NCBI RefSeq assembly: GCF_029167105.1
Contig: NZ_JARFML010000012.1
Location: 1-64,000 of the forward strand
Source: Bradyrhizobium yuanmingense
GTDB taxonomy: Bacteria; Pseudomonadota; Alphaproteobacteria; Rhizobiales; Xanthobacteraceae
Direction of reading: 5' to 3'
DNA length: 64,000 nucleotides
Below the pieces are notes generated by a model. The model saw only the letters and a list, made by a program, of their open reading frames with translations. It ran no database searches and was not told where the DNA came from. Below, in pieces: positions 8,801 to 16,002 of this stretch. Each line of letters starts with the position of its first letter. The stretch's first letter is position 1. Made by a program: the position numbers and the translations under genes.

Positions 8801-9445
8801 ATGACCGATCCCAACCGCATCACCCTGTTCTATTCGCCGCAGACGCGCGCCACCGGCACGCGCGTGCTGCTGGAGGAGCTGCGGGCACCTTACGATCTCC
8901 ATGTCCTCAATATGAAGGCCGGCGATCAGCGCAAGCCCGCCTATCTCGCCCTCAACCCGCTCGGCAAGGTGCCGGCGATTCGCCACGGCGAGGCGCTGGT
9001 GACCGAGCAGGTCGCAATCACCATCTATCTCGCCGACCTGTTCCCGCAAGCGGGGCTGACCCCCGCCCTGAACGATCCACTGCGCGGGCCTTATCTGCGC
9101 TGGATCGCCTATTATGGGTCGTCGTTCGAGCCGGCCTTGATCGACAAGTTCATGCAGCGAGAGCCGGCGCCGATCACGCAATCGCCCTATGCCGATTACG
9201 ATACGATGCTGGGTGCGCTCGAGGCCCAGCTGGCGAACGGGCCCTATCTGCTCGGCGAGCGCATGACGGCGGCCGACGTATTGTGGGGCGTCGCCTTCAG
9301 CTGGACCATGATGTTCGGCATCGTGCCGAAGAAGGATGTCTTCGTCCGCTACGCAGAGCGCCTGACGGCGCGGCCGGCGTTCCAGCGCATCAATGCCGCA
9401 GATGCGGAGATGGCGGCGCAGCATGCCGCCGCGGCGGGTGGATGA
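8801..9445 (+). CDS. Glutathione S-transferase family protein
   Basis: 214 residues. The N-terminal thioredoxin-like domain opens ITLFYSPQTRATGTRVLLEEL and carries the cis-proline glutathione-binding stretch NPLGKVPAIRHGEALVTEQVAI (residues about 45-70, with E next to the gamma-glutamyl site). The C-terminal all-helical domain includes LANGPYLLGERMTAADVLWG. It should conjugate or reduce electrophiles with glutathione in the cytosol. ATG 8801 is chosen because GGAG lies six bases upstream; ATG 8789 is in frame but has no site. Divergent WYL regulator upstream; convergent enoyl-CoA hydratase gene ends 7 bp downstream. Confidence 0.9.
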   Translation: MTDPNRITLFYSPQTRATGTRVLLEELRAPYDLHVLNMKAGDQRKPAYLALNPLGKVPAIRHGEALVTEQVAITIYLADLFPQAGLTPALNDPLRGPYLRWIAYYGSSFEPALIDKFMQREPAPITQSPYADYDTMLGALEAQLANGPYLLGERMTAADVLWGVAFSWTMMFGIVPKKDVFVRYAERLTARPAFQRINAADAEMAAQHAAAAGG

Positions 9446-9452
9446 GAGGGCG

Positions 9453-10238
9453 TCAAAATCGCGGTGCCCGCTTGTCGGCGAACGCCTTGATGCCTTCCTT
9501 GATCTCGTCGCCGCGCATGCTGTCGCGGTGGCGCCGGTCGGCGGCGCCTTCGTCGAGCTCGCCGCGGGCGAACTCGTTGATCGCGCGCTTCATGCCGCGC
9601 ATCGCCTCCGGCGCGTTGCCGGCGAGGACGCCGGCAAGCTTGTCGACCTCCTCGTCCAGGAATTCCACCGGCACCATCGCGGTGAGATAGCCGATGCGCA
9701 GCATCTCCGGGGCTTCGATCTTCTGCGCGGTGAGGAACAGCTTTTTCGCATTGTCCATGCCGAGGCGGGTCACGTAGCGTTTGATGCCGCTCGGGTAGTA
9801 ATGCAGCCCCAGCCGCGCCGCCGGCATGAACATTTCCGCGGTATCGACGCCGATCCGGAAATCGCAGGCGAGCGCGAGGTCGGTCGAGCCGCCATAGACG
9901 CCGCCATTGAGCCGGCAGATGGTGGGAACGCCGAGATCCTCGAGCCGGTTGACGACGGCCTCGAAGGCCGAACCCGCGCTCTGCTGCTCGCTCGTGCTGA
10001 CCGCGCGTTCCGCCACCGAATTGAGATCGTAGCCGGCCGAGAAGGCGCGTCCGGTGCCGGTCAGCACCAGCACGCGAATATCGGGATCGGCCTCGACCCG
10101 GTCGAACAGGCTCGTCAGCTCGCCGAGATCCTCGGCCTGGAGCCGGTTGAGATGCTTGGGCCGGTTGAGGCGGATGGTGGCGCGGGCGCCGGTGATTTCG
10201 AGCACGGGGCTGGATGCTGCCTCGGCTGTGTCCGACAT
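9453..10238 (-). CDS. Enoyl-CoA hydratase/isomerase family protein
   Basis: 261-residue crotonase-fold enzyme acting on an acyl-CoA. Family marks are the oxyanion-hole stretch GTGRAFSAGYDLNSVAE (around residue 55) and GGVYGGSTDLALACDFRIG (around residue 105). At the usual second catalytic glutamate the sequence reads PAARLGLHYYPSG, so the classic hydratase acid pair is not obvious and isomerase or another crotonase chemistry is possible. ATG at 10238 has GGAGA six bases upstream; longer in-frame starts at 10250 and 10313 are less likely. Ends 7 bp from the convergent GST gene. Confidence 0.85.
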   Translation of the reverse strand: MSDTAEAASSPVLEITGARATIRLNRPKHLNRLQAEDLGELTSLFDRVEADPDIRVLVLTGTGRAFSAGYDLNSVAERAVSTSEQQSAGSAFEAVVNRLEDLGVPTICRLNGGVYGGSTDLALACDFRIGVDTAEMFMPAARLGLHYYPSGIKRYVTRLGMDNAKKLFLTAQKIEAPEMLRIGYLTAMVPVEFLDEEVDKLAGVLAGNAPEAMRGMKRAINEFARGELDEGAADRRHRDSMRGDEIKEGIKAFADKRAPRF

Positions 10239-10363
10239 TCTGGTCTCCATTGTCCGCGCTAAAGTGCCTGCCCGAGCGGAGGCCGTCAACGACGGGCGCG
10301 CAGGTAGCGTCATTGGTGCCGTTGCATCATTTCCGTCCGTCGGTACCGCCGTTACTCGAGGGC

Positions 10364-10582
10364 CTACCTGAAATGTGGCGGCTCGTCGTAGCCGCGGCGG
10401 CTGCTGAAGAACAGCAGCACCATCAGCCCGACACCGACGATGACGGAAAACCCCGCGCCCAGCGCCAGTGCCACATAGCCTTCCGTCGGGATCGGCTCAC
10501 CTTCGACCGCCATTGCGGAATAGGCGAAGTATCCGGCCGCCGCCAGCATTGCCAGAAGGAGGATGACGAGGAGTGCACGCAT
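10364..10582 (-). CDS. Small two-helix membrane protein
   Basis: 72 residues with two hydrophobic segments, ALLVILLLAMLAAAGYFAYSAM and YVALALGAGFSVIVGVGLMVL, joined by a short loop (EGEPIPTEG) and ending in the charged tail SSRRGYDEPPHFR. Function unknown. The start MRALLVI at 10582 is preferred; the upstream in-frame extension to 10738 runs into a palindromic repeat and is not protein-like. Confidence 0.6.
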   Translation of the reverse strand: MRALLVILLLAMLAAAGYFAYSAMAVEGEPIPTEGYVALALGAGFSVIVGVGLMVLLFFSSRRGYDEPPHFR

Positions 10583-10676
10583 GCCGCGTTCTCCGGTTGC
10601 AACCGGAAACCAACGGTTGCGGATGGGCAGGGTTCCAGACGGCCGGGAGCGATCGGTCGGGCGCATAGCCTCACTC

Positions 10677-10842
10677 TCGTGCCCCGGACGCAGCGCAGCA
10701 CGGAGTGATGCGCTGCAGAGCCGGGGCCTATCGACCACCGGAAACTGCGGCTCCTCGGTCCAGGCTCAGCGCCGCAACGCCCAAAGCGCGTTCACGCGCG
10801 TCTTCAACGCGCTATGGGCATTGCGGCTTGTCCGGGACACGA
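10677..10842. repeat. Intergenic palindromic repeat, TCGTGCCCCGG family, long form
   Basis: Terminal arms TCGTGCCCCGGAC (10677-10689) and GTCCGGGACACGA (10830-10842) are inverted with one mismatch and enclose about 140 bp of further imperfect inverted repeats, including a GCCGCAACGCCCA/TGGGCATTGCGGC pair at 10771-10827. The same terminal sequences recur at 25743-25797 in a shorter form. It fills the gap between the small membrane protein and the TAXI protein gene. Confidence 0.7.
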
Positions 10843-10874
10843 GCGTGGTGGGTGGGTTGTCCAATCCTGCGGGG

Positions 10875-12320
10875 TCAGGCGCTCTGGGCGGTCTTCACCA
10901 CCACGACATTGCTGTCGTCCGACGGAGCCGGGCCGGCATCGCGTACCGTCTTGTCGGCTTCGCCGGCATGACGTTTGAGATAGTCGCGGCGCATGCCGAT
11001 CTCGTCACGGACGAATTCGTAGCCGAGCTTGAAGGTGTCGAGCCCGTCGGTACTGATCGTGCCGTCCCTGAGGCCGATGACGGCGCCGCGCAAGATGGTC
11101 TCGAGCTCATCCTGGAGACATTCGAGCTGATCCAGCGAGTGGGCGTGCTCGATCCGCTCGCCGACGTCGAGGATGGCGGTGGAGAGTTCGCTGGCTTTCT
11201 CCGGCGCGATCCGCGTGATCTTGGCGTAGATCGCGGCGAAGATCGAGCCGATGATGCTGAGCGCGGCGACGCCCAGATACATCAAGTCGCTGTACTTATC
11301 AATGAACGACTTGGTGTCGTCGTTGATGTAGTCGGCGGCGCCCCGATGCGCGATCACGAAGGCGTCCTTCTCCACCGAGGCCGGCTCGATCCTGGTGGCA
11401 AAACCGTTGTCGAGCCCGAGCGCCGACTTGTTCTCGTAGATGGTGCGGGCGAGCTCGCCTGCCGTGCTTGGGGACATCCGGGATTGCGCGACCAGAAGCC
11501 ATTCGAGACCGATCGTGTCGAGATCGTCGTCGGGAATCTGCGGGGATGTCGACACCGAGCCGGCTGTCACGGTCTCGTCGGAAATGCCGGGAAATTTGCG
11601 CGCCAGCGTCTTGGCTTCTTCGATGGTGTTCAGCGTGAAGCCGCCGCGCTTGGCGGCTTGCTCATAGGATTTGTCCCGGACCGCCTTCGAGGCGTGGACG
11701 ATCGCGATCACCGCGCTGAAGCCGTTTGCCGGGGCGAACAGCTTGTCGAGCGTCACGCCCTGCGGCGCCATCTGGATCTTCGCAGCCTCAGGGCCATCGG
11801 GGACGTCGAGGATGCTGCGGACGAAGGCGAGCGAGGATTCGTTCTCGGCGATGACCGCCACCTTCTTCTTCTTCAATTCGGCCAGCGACTTGATCTTCTT
11901 GTTGCCGGGACCGAGCAGGAGCACGACATCGTGCTCGAGGATCGCGAGCGTGCGCGCCCGCAGCGGCACCTTGGCGTCGGTGCGCAGCACGGCGAGGTCG
12001 GCCTGCCTGCGGTCGAACTGTGCGAGCGCCTTGGCATTGTCGGCGTTGTTGACGATGTTGATCCGCAAGCGCGATGCGTTGTTCTTCAGGAGGGCGGCGA
12101 GCTTGGCCGCAAACAGCGCCTCGTCGCTGTTCGCGGCGCCGACGGCAAAGGTCAGCGTCTCCGAATTGTGCACCAGGGTGCGGCCGGCCCAGACGGTGGC
12201 GAACGACAGCAGCAGGGTCAGCACGACGTAGAGGAGAACCTGCTGCTGGTTGGTTTTGATCACCTTGGGGCGCCGGGGCGGCGGCATGGTCGGCGATGCG
12301 ATGGGGCCTTCGGTACTCAT
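10875..12320 (-). CDS. Orphan TAXI-family TRAP solute-binding protein, membrane anchored
   Basis: 481 residues. A cytosolic N-tail (MSTEGPIASPTMPPPRRP) is followed by a helix at about 28-48 (LLYVVLTLLLSFATVWAG) that probably anchors rather than being cleaved. Residues about 55-330 match the TAXI (NMT1-like) periplasmic ligand-binding fold with LTFAVGAANSDEALFAAKLA and VAVIAENESSLAFVRSIL. A second helix (MYLGVAALSIIGSIFAAIYA, about 345-365) is followed by an alpha-helical cytosolic tail of about 110 residues. No TRAP permease gene (DctQM-type) is nearby, so it may act as a sensor or supply a permease encoded elsewhere. Monocistronic. Confidence 0.8.
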   Translation of the reverse strand: MSTEGPIASPTMPPPRRPKVIKTNQQQVLLYVVLTLLLSFATVWAGRTLVHNSETLTFAVGAANSDEALFAAKLAALLKNNASRLRINIVNNADNAKALAQFDRRQADLAVLRTDAKVPLRARTLAILEHDVVLLLGPGNKKIKSLAELKKKKVAVIAENESSLAFVRSILDVPDGPEAAKIQMAPQGVTLDKLFAPANGFSAVIAIVHASKAVRDKSYEQAAKRGGFTLNTIEEAKTLARKFPGISDETVTAGSVSTSPQIPDDDLDTIGLEWLLVAQSRMSPSTAGELARTIYENKSALGLDNGFATRIEPASVEKDAFVIAHRGAADYINDDTKSFIDKYSDLMYLGVAALSIIGSIFAAIYAKITRIAPEKASELSTAILDVGERIEHAHSLDQLECLQDELETILRGAVIGLRDGTISTDGLDTFKLGYEFVRDEIGMRRDYLKRHAGEADKTVRDAGPAPSDDSNVVVVKTAQSA

Positions 12321-12687
12321 GGCAGCACTCTGGCCTTATCGTTTGGCTGGCGGCGGCGCGTGGCTTGGAAGCGCGGCGGGCCCGGCAATTCGTAAACGCC
12401 TGAAAAAAGAACGATATTCCCGATCGCCGATGATAGCGCGAAGGCAGCGGAATGCAAATTTCGAGCCGGAGGTAACCTTACTCGATATGTCCGCGGCGAT
12501 TGGCCATCCTATCACCGGTTAGCCACACTTGGCGATTTTCCGGTTCCACCCGGCTGCATTCCGCCGCGGGAGATGTCATAAATTGTGCGTCCCGGCGATT
12601 TGACCGGTCCAAGAAGAAGTTGCGCTGAACGCTCCAATTCTTCTCGTCACGTCAATGAGGGCGTCAGCTTTGTCGTTTCCACCCATG
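12321..12687. other. 367-bp intergenic region
   Basis: Lies between the divergent TAXI protein and DUF3307 genes and must carry both promoters. The base composition drops around 12400-12560. I found no convincing boxes, inverted repeats or small genes. An ATG at 12655 is an alternative start of the downstream gene. Confidence 0.4.
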
Positions 12688-13071
12688 TCATCGGCGATTC
12701 CGGTTGAAGCGCTCATTGGCTGGATGTTGCTGCTCACCTTCAAGCACGTCATCGCCGATTTCGTTCTTCAAACCGCCTGGATGGCGCACGGCAAGGACCA
12801 GAAGCATGGCTGGGCCCTGCCGCTCCTGGTGCACTGCCTGGTCCACCTTGCCGTCGCGCTGCCGCTGATCGTGATCGTGGCGCCGCGATTCTGGTTCGTG
12901 GCCTTCATCGACTTCCTGATCCACATCACGATCGACCGCGCCAAGGGATATGTCTCCGCCAATTTCGGCGTCGACCTCGCCCATCCCTGGTTCTGGACGC
13001 TGATCGGCGTCGACCAGGCGCTGCACCACCTGACCGGCTTCGGCCTCGCGATCTTCATGGCGGCGAACTGA
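12688..13071 (+). CDS. DUF3307 membrane protein
   Basis: 127 residues with several hydrophobic helices. The motif LLTFKHVIADFVLQTAWMAHGK near the N-terminus, followed by HCLVHLAVALPL and FIDFLIHITIDRAKGYVSA, and a C-terminal DQALHHLTGFGLAIFMA, is the signature of DUF3307 proteins: conserved Lys-His-Asp and His residues inside or next to membrane helices. Function is unknown for this family. An in-frame ATG at 12655 would add 11 residues; neither start has a good ribosome-binding site. Flanked by a 227-bp gap downstream. Confidence 0.75.
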   Translation, partial: SSAIPVEALIGWMLLLTFKHVIADFVLQTAWMAHGKDQKHGWALPLLVHCLVHLAVALPLIVIVAPRFWFVAFIDFLIHITIDRAKGYVSANFGVDLAHPWFWTLIGVDQALHHLTGFGLAIFMAAN

Positions 13072-13243
13072 AGGTCGCCTTTGGGCCTCCGGGGAGAGGC
13101 AATCGCCATCAGCACCGGCTACGGCCGCGCAGGCGGGACAAGCCCGGCCATGGCGCCGCGGAAGCCCTCGAAAACCCCACCAAGGCGTCCCACCGATTCG
13201 CGGCCGACGCGCAACCACCCCGGGTGACTACCGGGCAGCGTGG

Positions 13244-13258
13244 TTAACCTTTCGTTAG
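13244..13258 (+). promoter_or_regulatory. CtrA-like box (one mismatch)
   Basis: TTAA-N7-TTAG (TTAACCTTTCGTTAG), one base from the alphaproteobacterial CtrA consensus TTAA-N7-TTAA, 41 bp before the start of the small protein at 13299. A related TTAAC-NN-TTCGTTA sequence lies at 55996-56010. Confidence 0.35.
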
Positions 13259-13298
13259 AGAATTGCGCTGCATCTTCCTCACACGAGGGAGAACTGCA

Positions 13299-13697
13299 AT
13301 GTTTTCAAGCCGTGACGCCTTTGAAAGCGATTTCTGCCCGGTCCGCGATGAGCTCCTTGGCGAGATGTATCGCGCCAGCGAGAGTGGCCTGCCGAGGTTG
13401 GTTGAGAGTGTTTCCCCTGACGTGCGCGCCAGGCTGGCGCTGTTCTGCTACCGCCGTAGCCATTTGCACTCGCTGGCGGTCGCGATCGCAGCGAGCTGCA
13501 GCGAGCGCGACCTGATCGAGAATGGCGGCCGCGTCGGCTCGACGCTCTTCGCGCTGTCGCGTGAAGGCACCGCGAAAGCTTCGACGTCGCTGACGGGTGG
13601 GCGCAAGCCGATCACGCTGTCGACCAAGCCGCTCTCGGTGCTCGCACCGCTCGATGACGAGCTCGACGACGAGATCGGCGAAGCCGTCCCCGCCTAA
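13299..13697 (+). CDS. Conserved-looking hypothetical protein
   Basis: 132 residues, no signal peptide or membrane segment. The N-terminal half is helical (RDELLGEMYRASESGLPRLVESVSPDVRARLALFCYRRSHLHSLAVAIAASC) and the C-terminus is acidic (LDDELDDEIGEAVPA). I do not recognise a family. ATG at 13299 is supported by GAGGGAGA eight bases upstream; the longer frame from 13263 is unlikely. A CtrA-like box sits upstream, which would link it to cell-cycle control if real. Its stop overlaps the stop of the convergent YkgJ-like gene by 4 bp. Confidence 0.65.
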   Translation: MFSSRDAFESDFCPVRDELLGEMYRASESGLPRLVESVSPDVRARLALFCYRRSHLHSLAVAIAASCSERDLIENGGRVGSTLFALSREGTAKASTSLTGGRKPITLSTKPLSVLAPLDDELDDEIGEAVPA

Positions 13698-14008
13698 GTG
13701 GCCTCGATAACGGGCAGGCCGAACTTCCGCCGCGCCATCGCGCATTCGGCGTCACCAGGCATGCAGGTGCGGCACACCTCCGGCCGCACGTCGTAAATGC
13801 CGCAGGCCGTCATCTTTCCGATCTCGCCTTGCAACGCCGCGCAGCGATCGCCCTCGCAGCGCATGCCCGATTGCCGGTCGTTGACGAGCGCCTCCGGGAT
13901 CAGCGCAAGCTCCTCGTCGCTCTCGATCGAGAAGCGCGGCCAGTTCTGCGAATAGCCGCAGCAGGCGCCGCAGCCCTGGCAACAGCTCGACAGCTCGGTC
14001 TCGTCCAT
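13694..14008 (-). CDS. YkgJ-family cysteine-cluster protein
   Basis: 104 residues rich in cysteine: CCQGCGACCGYSQNWPRF near the N-terminus, MRCEGDRCAALQG in the middle and CGIYDVRPEVCRTCMPGD toward the end. This CxxCxxCC...C...CxxRPxxC arrangement defines the YkgJ/UPF0153 zinc- or iron-sulfur-binding family, whose role is poorly known. The start lies 5 bp after the stop of the WYL regulator on the same strand, so the two form an operon. Confidence 0.85.
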   Translation of the reverse strand: MDETELSSCCQGCGACCGYSQNWPRFSIESDEELALIPEALVNDRQSGMRCEGDRCAALQGEIGKMTACGIYDVRPEVCRTCMPGDAECAMARRKFGLPVIEAT

Positions 14009-14013
14009 CGTCC

Positions 14014-14712
14014 TCACGTGTCCTTCGGCGGACCCCAGACCAGGCTCTGCCGCCATCTCGCGCGCAGCACGTCGCGCCGCTCCGGATATTTCTCGTCGAG
14101 ATAGGTCGCCTCGACCACGCGATCGGTGCGGAAGCTGCGGAAGTCGCCGCGCAGCTCGCACCAGGCCGCCAGCAGCCGCACCGCTTCGAGATAGCCGACC
14201 GAGATCGGCCAAATCATGCGCTCGCTGGGGCGGCCCTGTTCGTCGCGATAGCGCAGCATGATCTTCTTGCCTTCATGGATCTGGGTTCGGGTGCGCGCCA
14301 TGTCCAGGCGGTCCGGTTCCCGGTTCCAGCTCGGACGCGCCCGGCTCGCCGGCTCCAGCACGAACGGGCGCAGGCGCTCCGGCACGGTGTCGGCGATCTT
14401 GGCCATCAAGTCTTCGGCCGCGCGCGCCAGCGCGGAATCGGCGTGGCCTGCGACCCATTGCGCGCCCAGCACGGCCGCCTCGATCTCGTCCGGCGTCAGC
14501 ATCAGGGGCGGCAGGTCGAAACCCTTTTCCAGGATGTAACCCATGCCGGCTTCGCCGCGGATCGGCACGCGCTGGCCGATCAGGGTTGCGATGTCGCGAT
14601 AGATGGTGCGCTTCGAAGTCTCGAGCTCGGCCGCGATCGCGTCTGCCGTCAGCGGCTTACGCGTGCGCCTCAGCACCTGGATGATTTGAAACAGCCGGTC
14701 GGCGCGTCTCAT
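14014..14712 (-). CDS. WYL-domain HTH transcriptional regulator, second GST-linked copy
   Basis: 232 residues: N-terminal HTH (MRRADRLFQIIQVLRRTRKPLTADAIAAELETSKRTIYRDIATLI) followed by a short linker and a WYL domain (IMLRYRDEQGRPSERMIWPISVGYLEAVRLLAAWCELRGDFRSFRTDR). It lacks the extra C-terminal WCX part seen in the 326-residue copy at 7734. ATG at 14712 has AGAG-type sequence upstream; a longer frame reaching 14805 crosses the operator and is unlikely. It is divergent from the 91-residue gene and the GST at 15140, and two near-identical palindromes flank that gene. Confidence 0.9.
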   Translation of the reverse strand: MRRADRLFQIIQVLRRTRKPLTADAIAAELETSKRTIYRDIATLIGQRVPIRGEAGMGYILEKGFDLPPLMLTPDEIEAAVLGAQWVAGHADSALARAAEDLMAKIADTVPERLRPFVLEPASRARPSWNREPDRLDMARTRTQIHEGKKIMLRYRDEQGRPSERMIWPISVGYLEAVRLLAAWCELRGDFRSFRTDRVVEATYLDEKYPERRDVLRARWRQSLVWGPPKDT

Positions 14713-14755
14713 GACAATTCTCTTCTCGAACGACGGATCAGAAATCGGCGCGCGG

Positions 14756-14779
14756 CTGCTGACAGGATGTTGGCAGCAG
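14756..14779. promoter_or_regulatory. WYL operator O1, imperfect 24-bp palindrome
   Basis: CTGCTGACA at the left and TGTTGGCAGCAG at the right give 9 of 12 symmetric base pairs. It sits 43 bp upstream of the regulator start and 46 bp upstream of the 91-residue gene. It matches the second site at 15067-15090 in 20 of 24 positions when aligned without gaps. Confidence 0.7.
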
Positions 14780-14825
14780 GGGGGTTCTATACCGGGACAA
14801 CACATCGACTGAAGAGGATTTGTCC

Positions 14826-15101
14826 ATGATCATTCCAACCCATTTCGGCCAGGCCGGTCCACTGTGGCGAGCGCAGCTGTGGCACGGCCAAATGTTGCGG
14901 GCTTGGGCGTTTGGCCGCCTCGTTCCGCTCGATCTCATGGCCGTTGATCTCCGATTTGCGCTCGCAAGCGTGGTGACACGCTCGTTGAACCATGCCGCGG
15001 ATGCGCTGGTCCGCCATCTGATGGGCCGCGCCTGGCGCGGGGCCCGCTTCGCAGAAGATATCACGGCTGCTGCCACCATGGTGGCAGCAGCCGGCCGCTA
15101 G
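14826..15101 (+). CDS. Small hypothetical protein between WYL regulator and GST
   Basis: 91 residues (MIIPTHFGQAGPLWRAQLWHG at the start), basic, with two amphipathic helical stretches (LDLMAVDLRFALASVVTRSL and DALVRHLMGRAWRGARF) and no membrane or signal sequence. No family recognised. ATG 14826 follows GAAGAGGA at a normal distance. Its last codons (TAAATMVAAAGR) are written by a 30-bp perfect palindrome that looks like an operator, so either the coding end tolerates the site or the frame is shorter-lived than it seems. Same strand as, and 38 bp before, the GST gene. Confidence 0.5.
   Translation: MIIPTHFGQAGPLWRAQLWHGQMLRAWAFGRLVPLDLMAVDLRFALASVVTRSLNHAADALVRHLMGRAWRGARFAEDITAAATMVAAAGR
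15064..15093. promoter_or_regulatory. WYL operator O2, perfect 30-bp palindrome
   Basis: A fully symmetric 30-bp sequence: left arm CGGCTGCTGCCACCA, right arm its exact complement. The inner 24 bases (15067-15090) match O1 at 14756-14779 in 20 positions. It ends 46 bp before the GST start and lies inside the final codons of the 91-residue gene. A terminator role is possible from the symmetry, but no U-tract follows. Confidence 0.7.
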
Positions 15102-15139
15102 GTTCCTTCCACTCGTTCGACAGGTTCAGGAGAGCTTGC

Positions 15140-15868
15140 ATGATCACGCTTTACGGCTTTGGCGCCGGCTTCGGCCTGCCGGAAATCAGCCCCTTCGTCA
15201 CCAAGACCGAGGTGCAGCTCAAGATGGCGGGACTGCCTTATCGGAAAGAGCGGGCGATGCCGCCGGCCTCGCCCAAGGGGCAGCTGCCCTTCATCGACGA
15301 CGGCGGCGAGGCGGTGGCCGATTCCACCTTCATCCGGGCCCATATCGAGCGCCGCTACGGCTTCGATTTCGATGCCGGCCTCACCTTGGGCGAGCGTGCG
15401 CAGGCCTGGGCGTTCGAGCGCATGATCGAGCACCACGTCTATTGGGCGCTGGTGGGCGCGCGCTGGGTCGATCCGGTCAATTTCGCCAAGGGGCCCGCGC
15501 ATTTCTTCGACGGCGCCCCGGAGCACAATCGCGAGAAGCTGCGCGAGGATGCACAGTTCCGCGTCGCCGAGAACTATCTGCTCTCCGGCCTCGGCCGCCA
15601 TGCGCCGGATGACGACGTCGATCTTGCCGTGCGTTCGCTGTTCGCGCTGTCGGTGCAGCTCGGCGACAAAGCCTACCTGATGGGCAACAGGCCCTGCGGC
15701 GTCGATGCCACTGCGTTCGGCATGCTCGCCGGCGTTCTCTCGCCGTTCTTCGAATCCGCCTTGCGCGAGCGGGCCGAGGGATTTCCGAACCTCACCGCTT
15801 ATGTCGACCGCATGATGGACGACTATTATCCCGAGTTCGCCTGGACGCCGCTACGGCAGGCGGCGTGA
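15140..15868 (+). CDS. Glutathione S-transferase family protein
   Basis: 242 residues. Thioredoxin-like N-domain (MITLYGFGAGFGLPEISPFVTKTEVQLKMAGLPYRKE) with the cis-proline SPKGQLPFIDDGGEAVADSTFI at about 45-66, then a helical C-domain (LSVQLGDKAYLMGNRPCGVDATAFGMLAGVL). This is the branch annotated as glutathione S-transferase N- and C-terminal domain protein with an outer-membrane-independent, cytosolic role; the substrate is unknown. The SD AGGAGAG lies about eight bases before the ATG. Likely under the WYL operators O1 and O2. Confidence 0.85.
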   Translation: MITLYGFGAGFGLPEISPFVTKTEVQLKMAGLPYRKERAMPPASPKGQLPFIDDGGEAVADSTFIRAHIERRYGFDFDAGLTLGERAQAWAFERMIEHHVYWALVGARWVDPVNFAKGPAHFFDGAPEHNREKLREDAQFRVAENYLLSGLGRHAPDDDVDLAVRSLFALSVQLGDKAYLMGNRPCGVDATAFGMLAGVLSPFFESALRERAEGFPNLTAYVDRMMDDYYPEFAWTPLRQAA

Positions 15869-15941
15869 GGCTTGCAAGTCGGGGCTATCGGCGAAGCGCC
15901 GAACTCTCCGGGCATGACGACCTCGGAAGCAATTTGATCCC

Positions 15942-15977
15942 AACAAAAACAAAAGAGCCGGCCCATCGGGCCGGCTC
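15942..15977 (-). terminator. Rho-independent terminator of the LivK-like gene
   Basis: Read on the minus strand, GAGCCGGCCC, a three-base loop, GGGCCGGCTC, then a T-rich tail TTTTGTTTTTGTT. It lies 26 bp after the stop of the substrate-binding protein gene at 16003, at the end of the hydroxycinnamate operon, and lacks a U-tract in the other direction. Confidence 0.85.
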
Positions 15978-16002
15978 TCGTCGTTTCGAATCTTGGCGAC
16001 GC

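Noticed and set aside
10563..12395. 610-residue plus-strand frame over the TAXI gene
   Set aside because: Shadow; begins in the small membrane gene and a palindromic repeat and has no recognisable domain.
15064..15093. 30-bp palindrome as a Rho-independent terminator of the 91-residue gene
   Set aside because: No U-tract follows on either strand, and the sequence matches the upstream operator core in 20 of 24 bases, so an operator is the better explanation.
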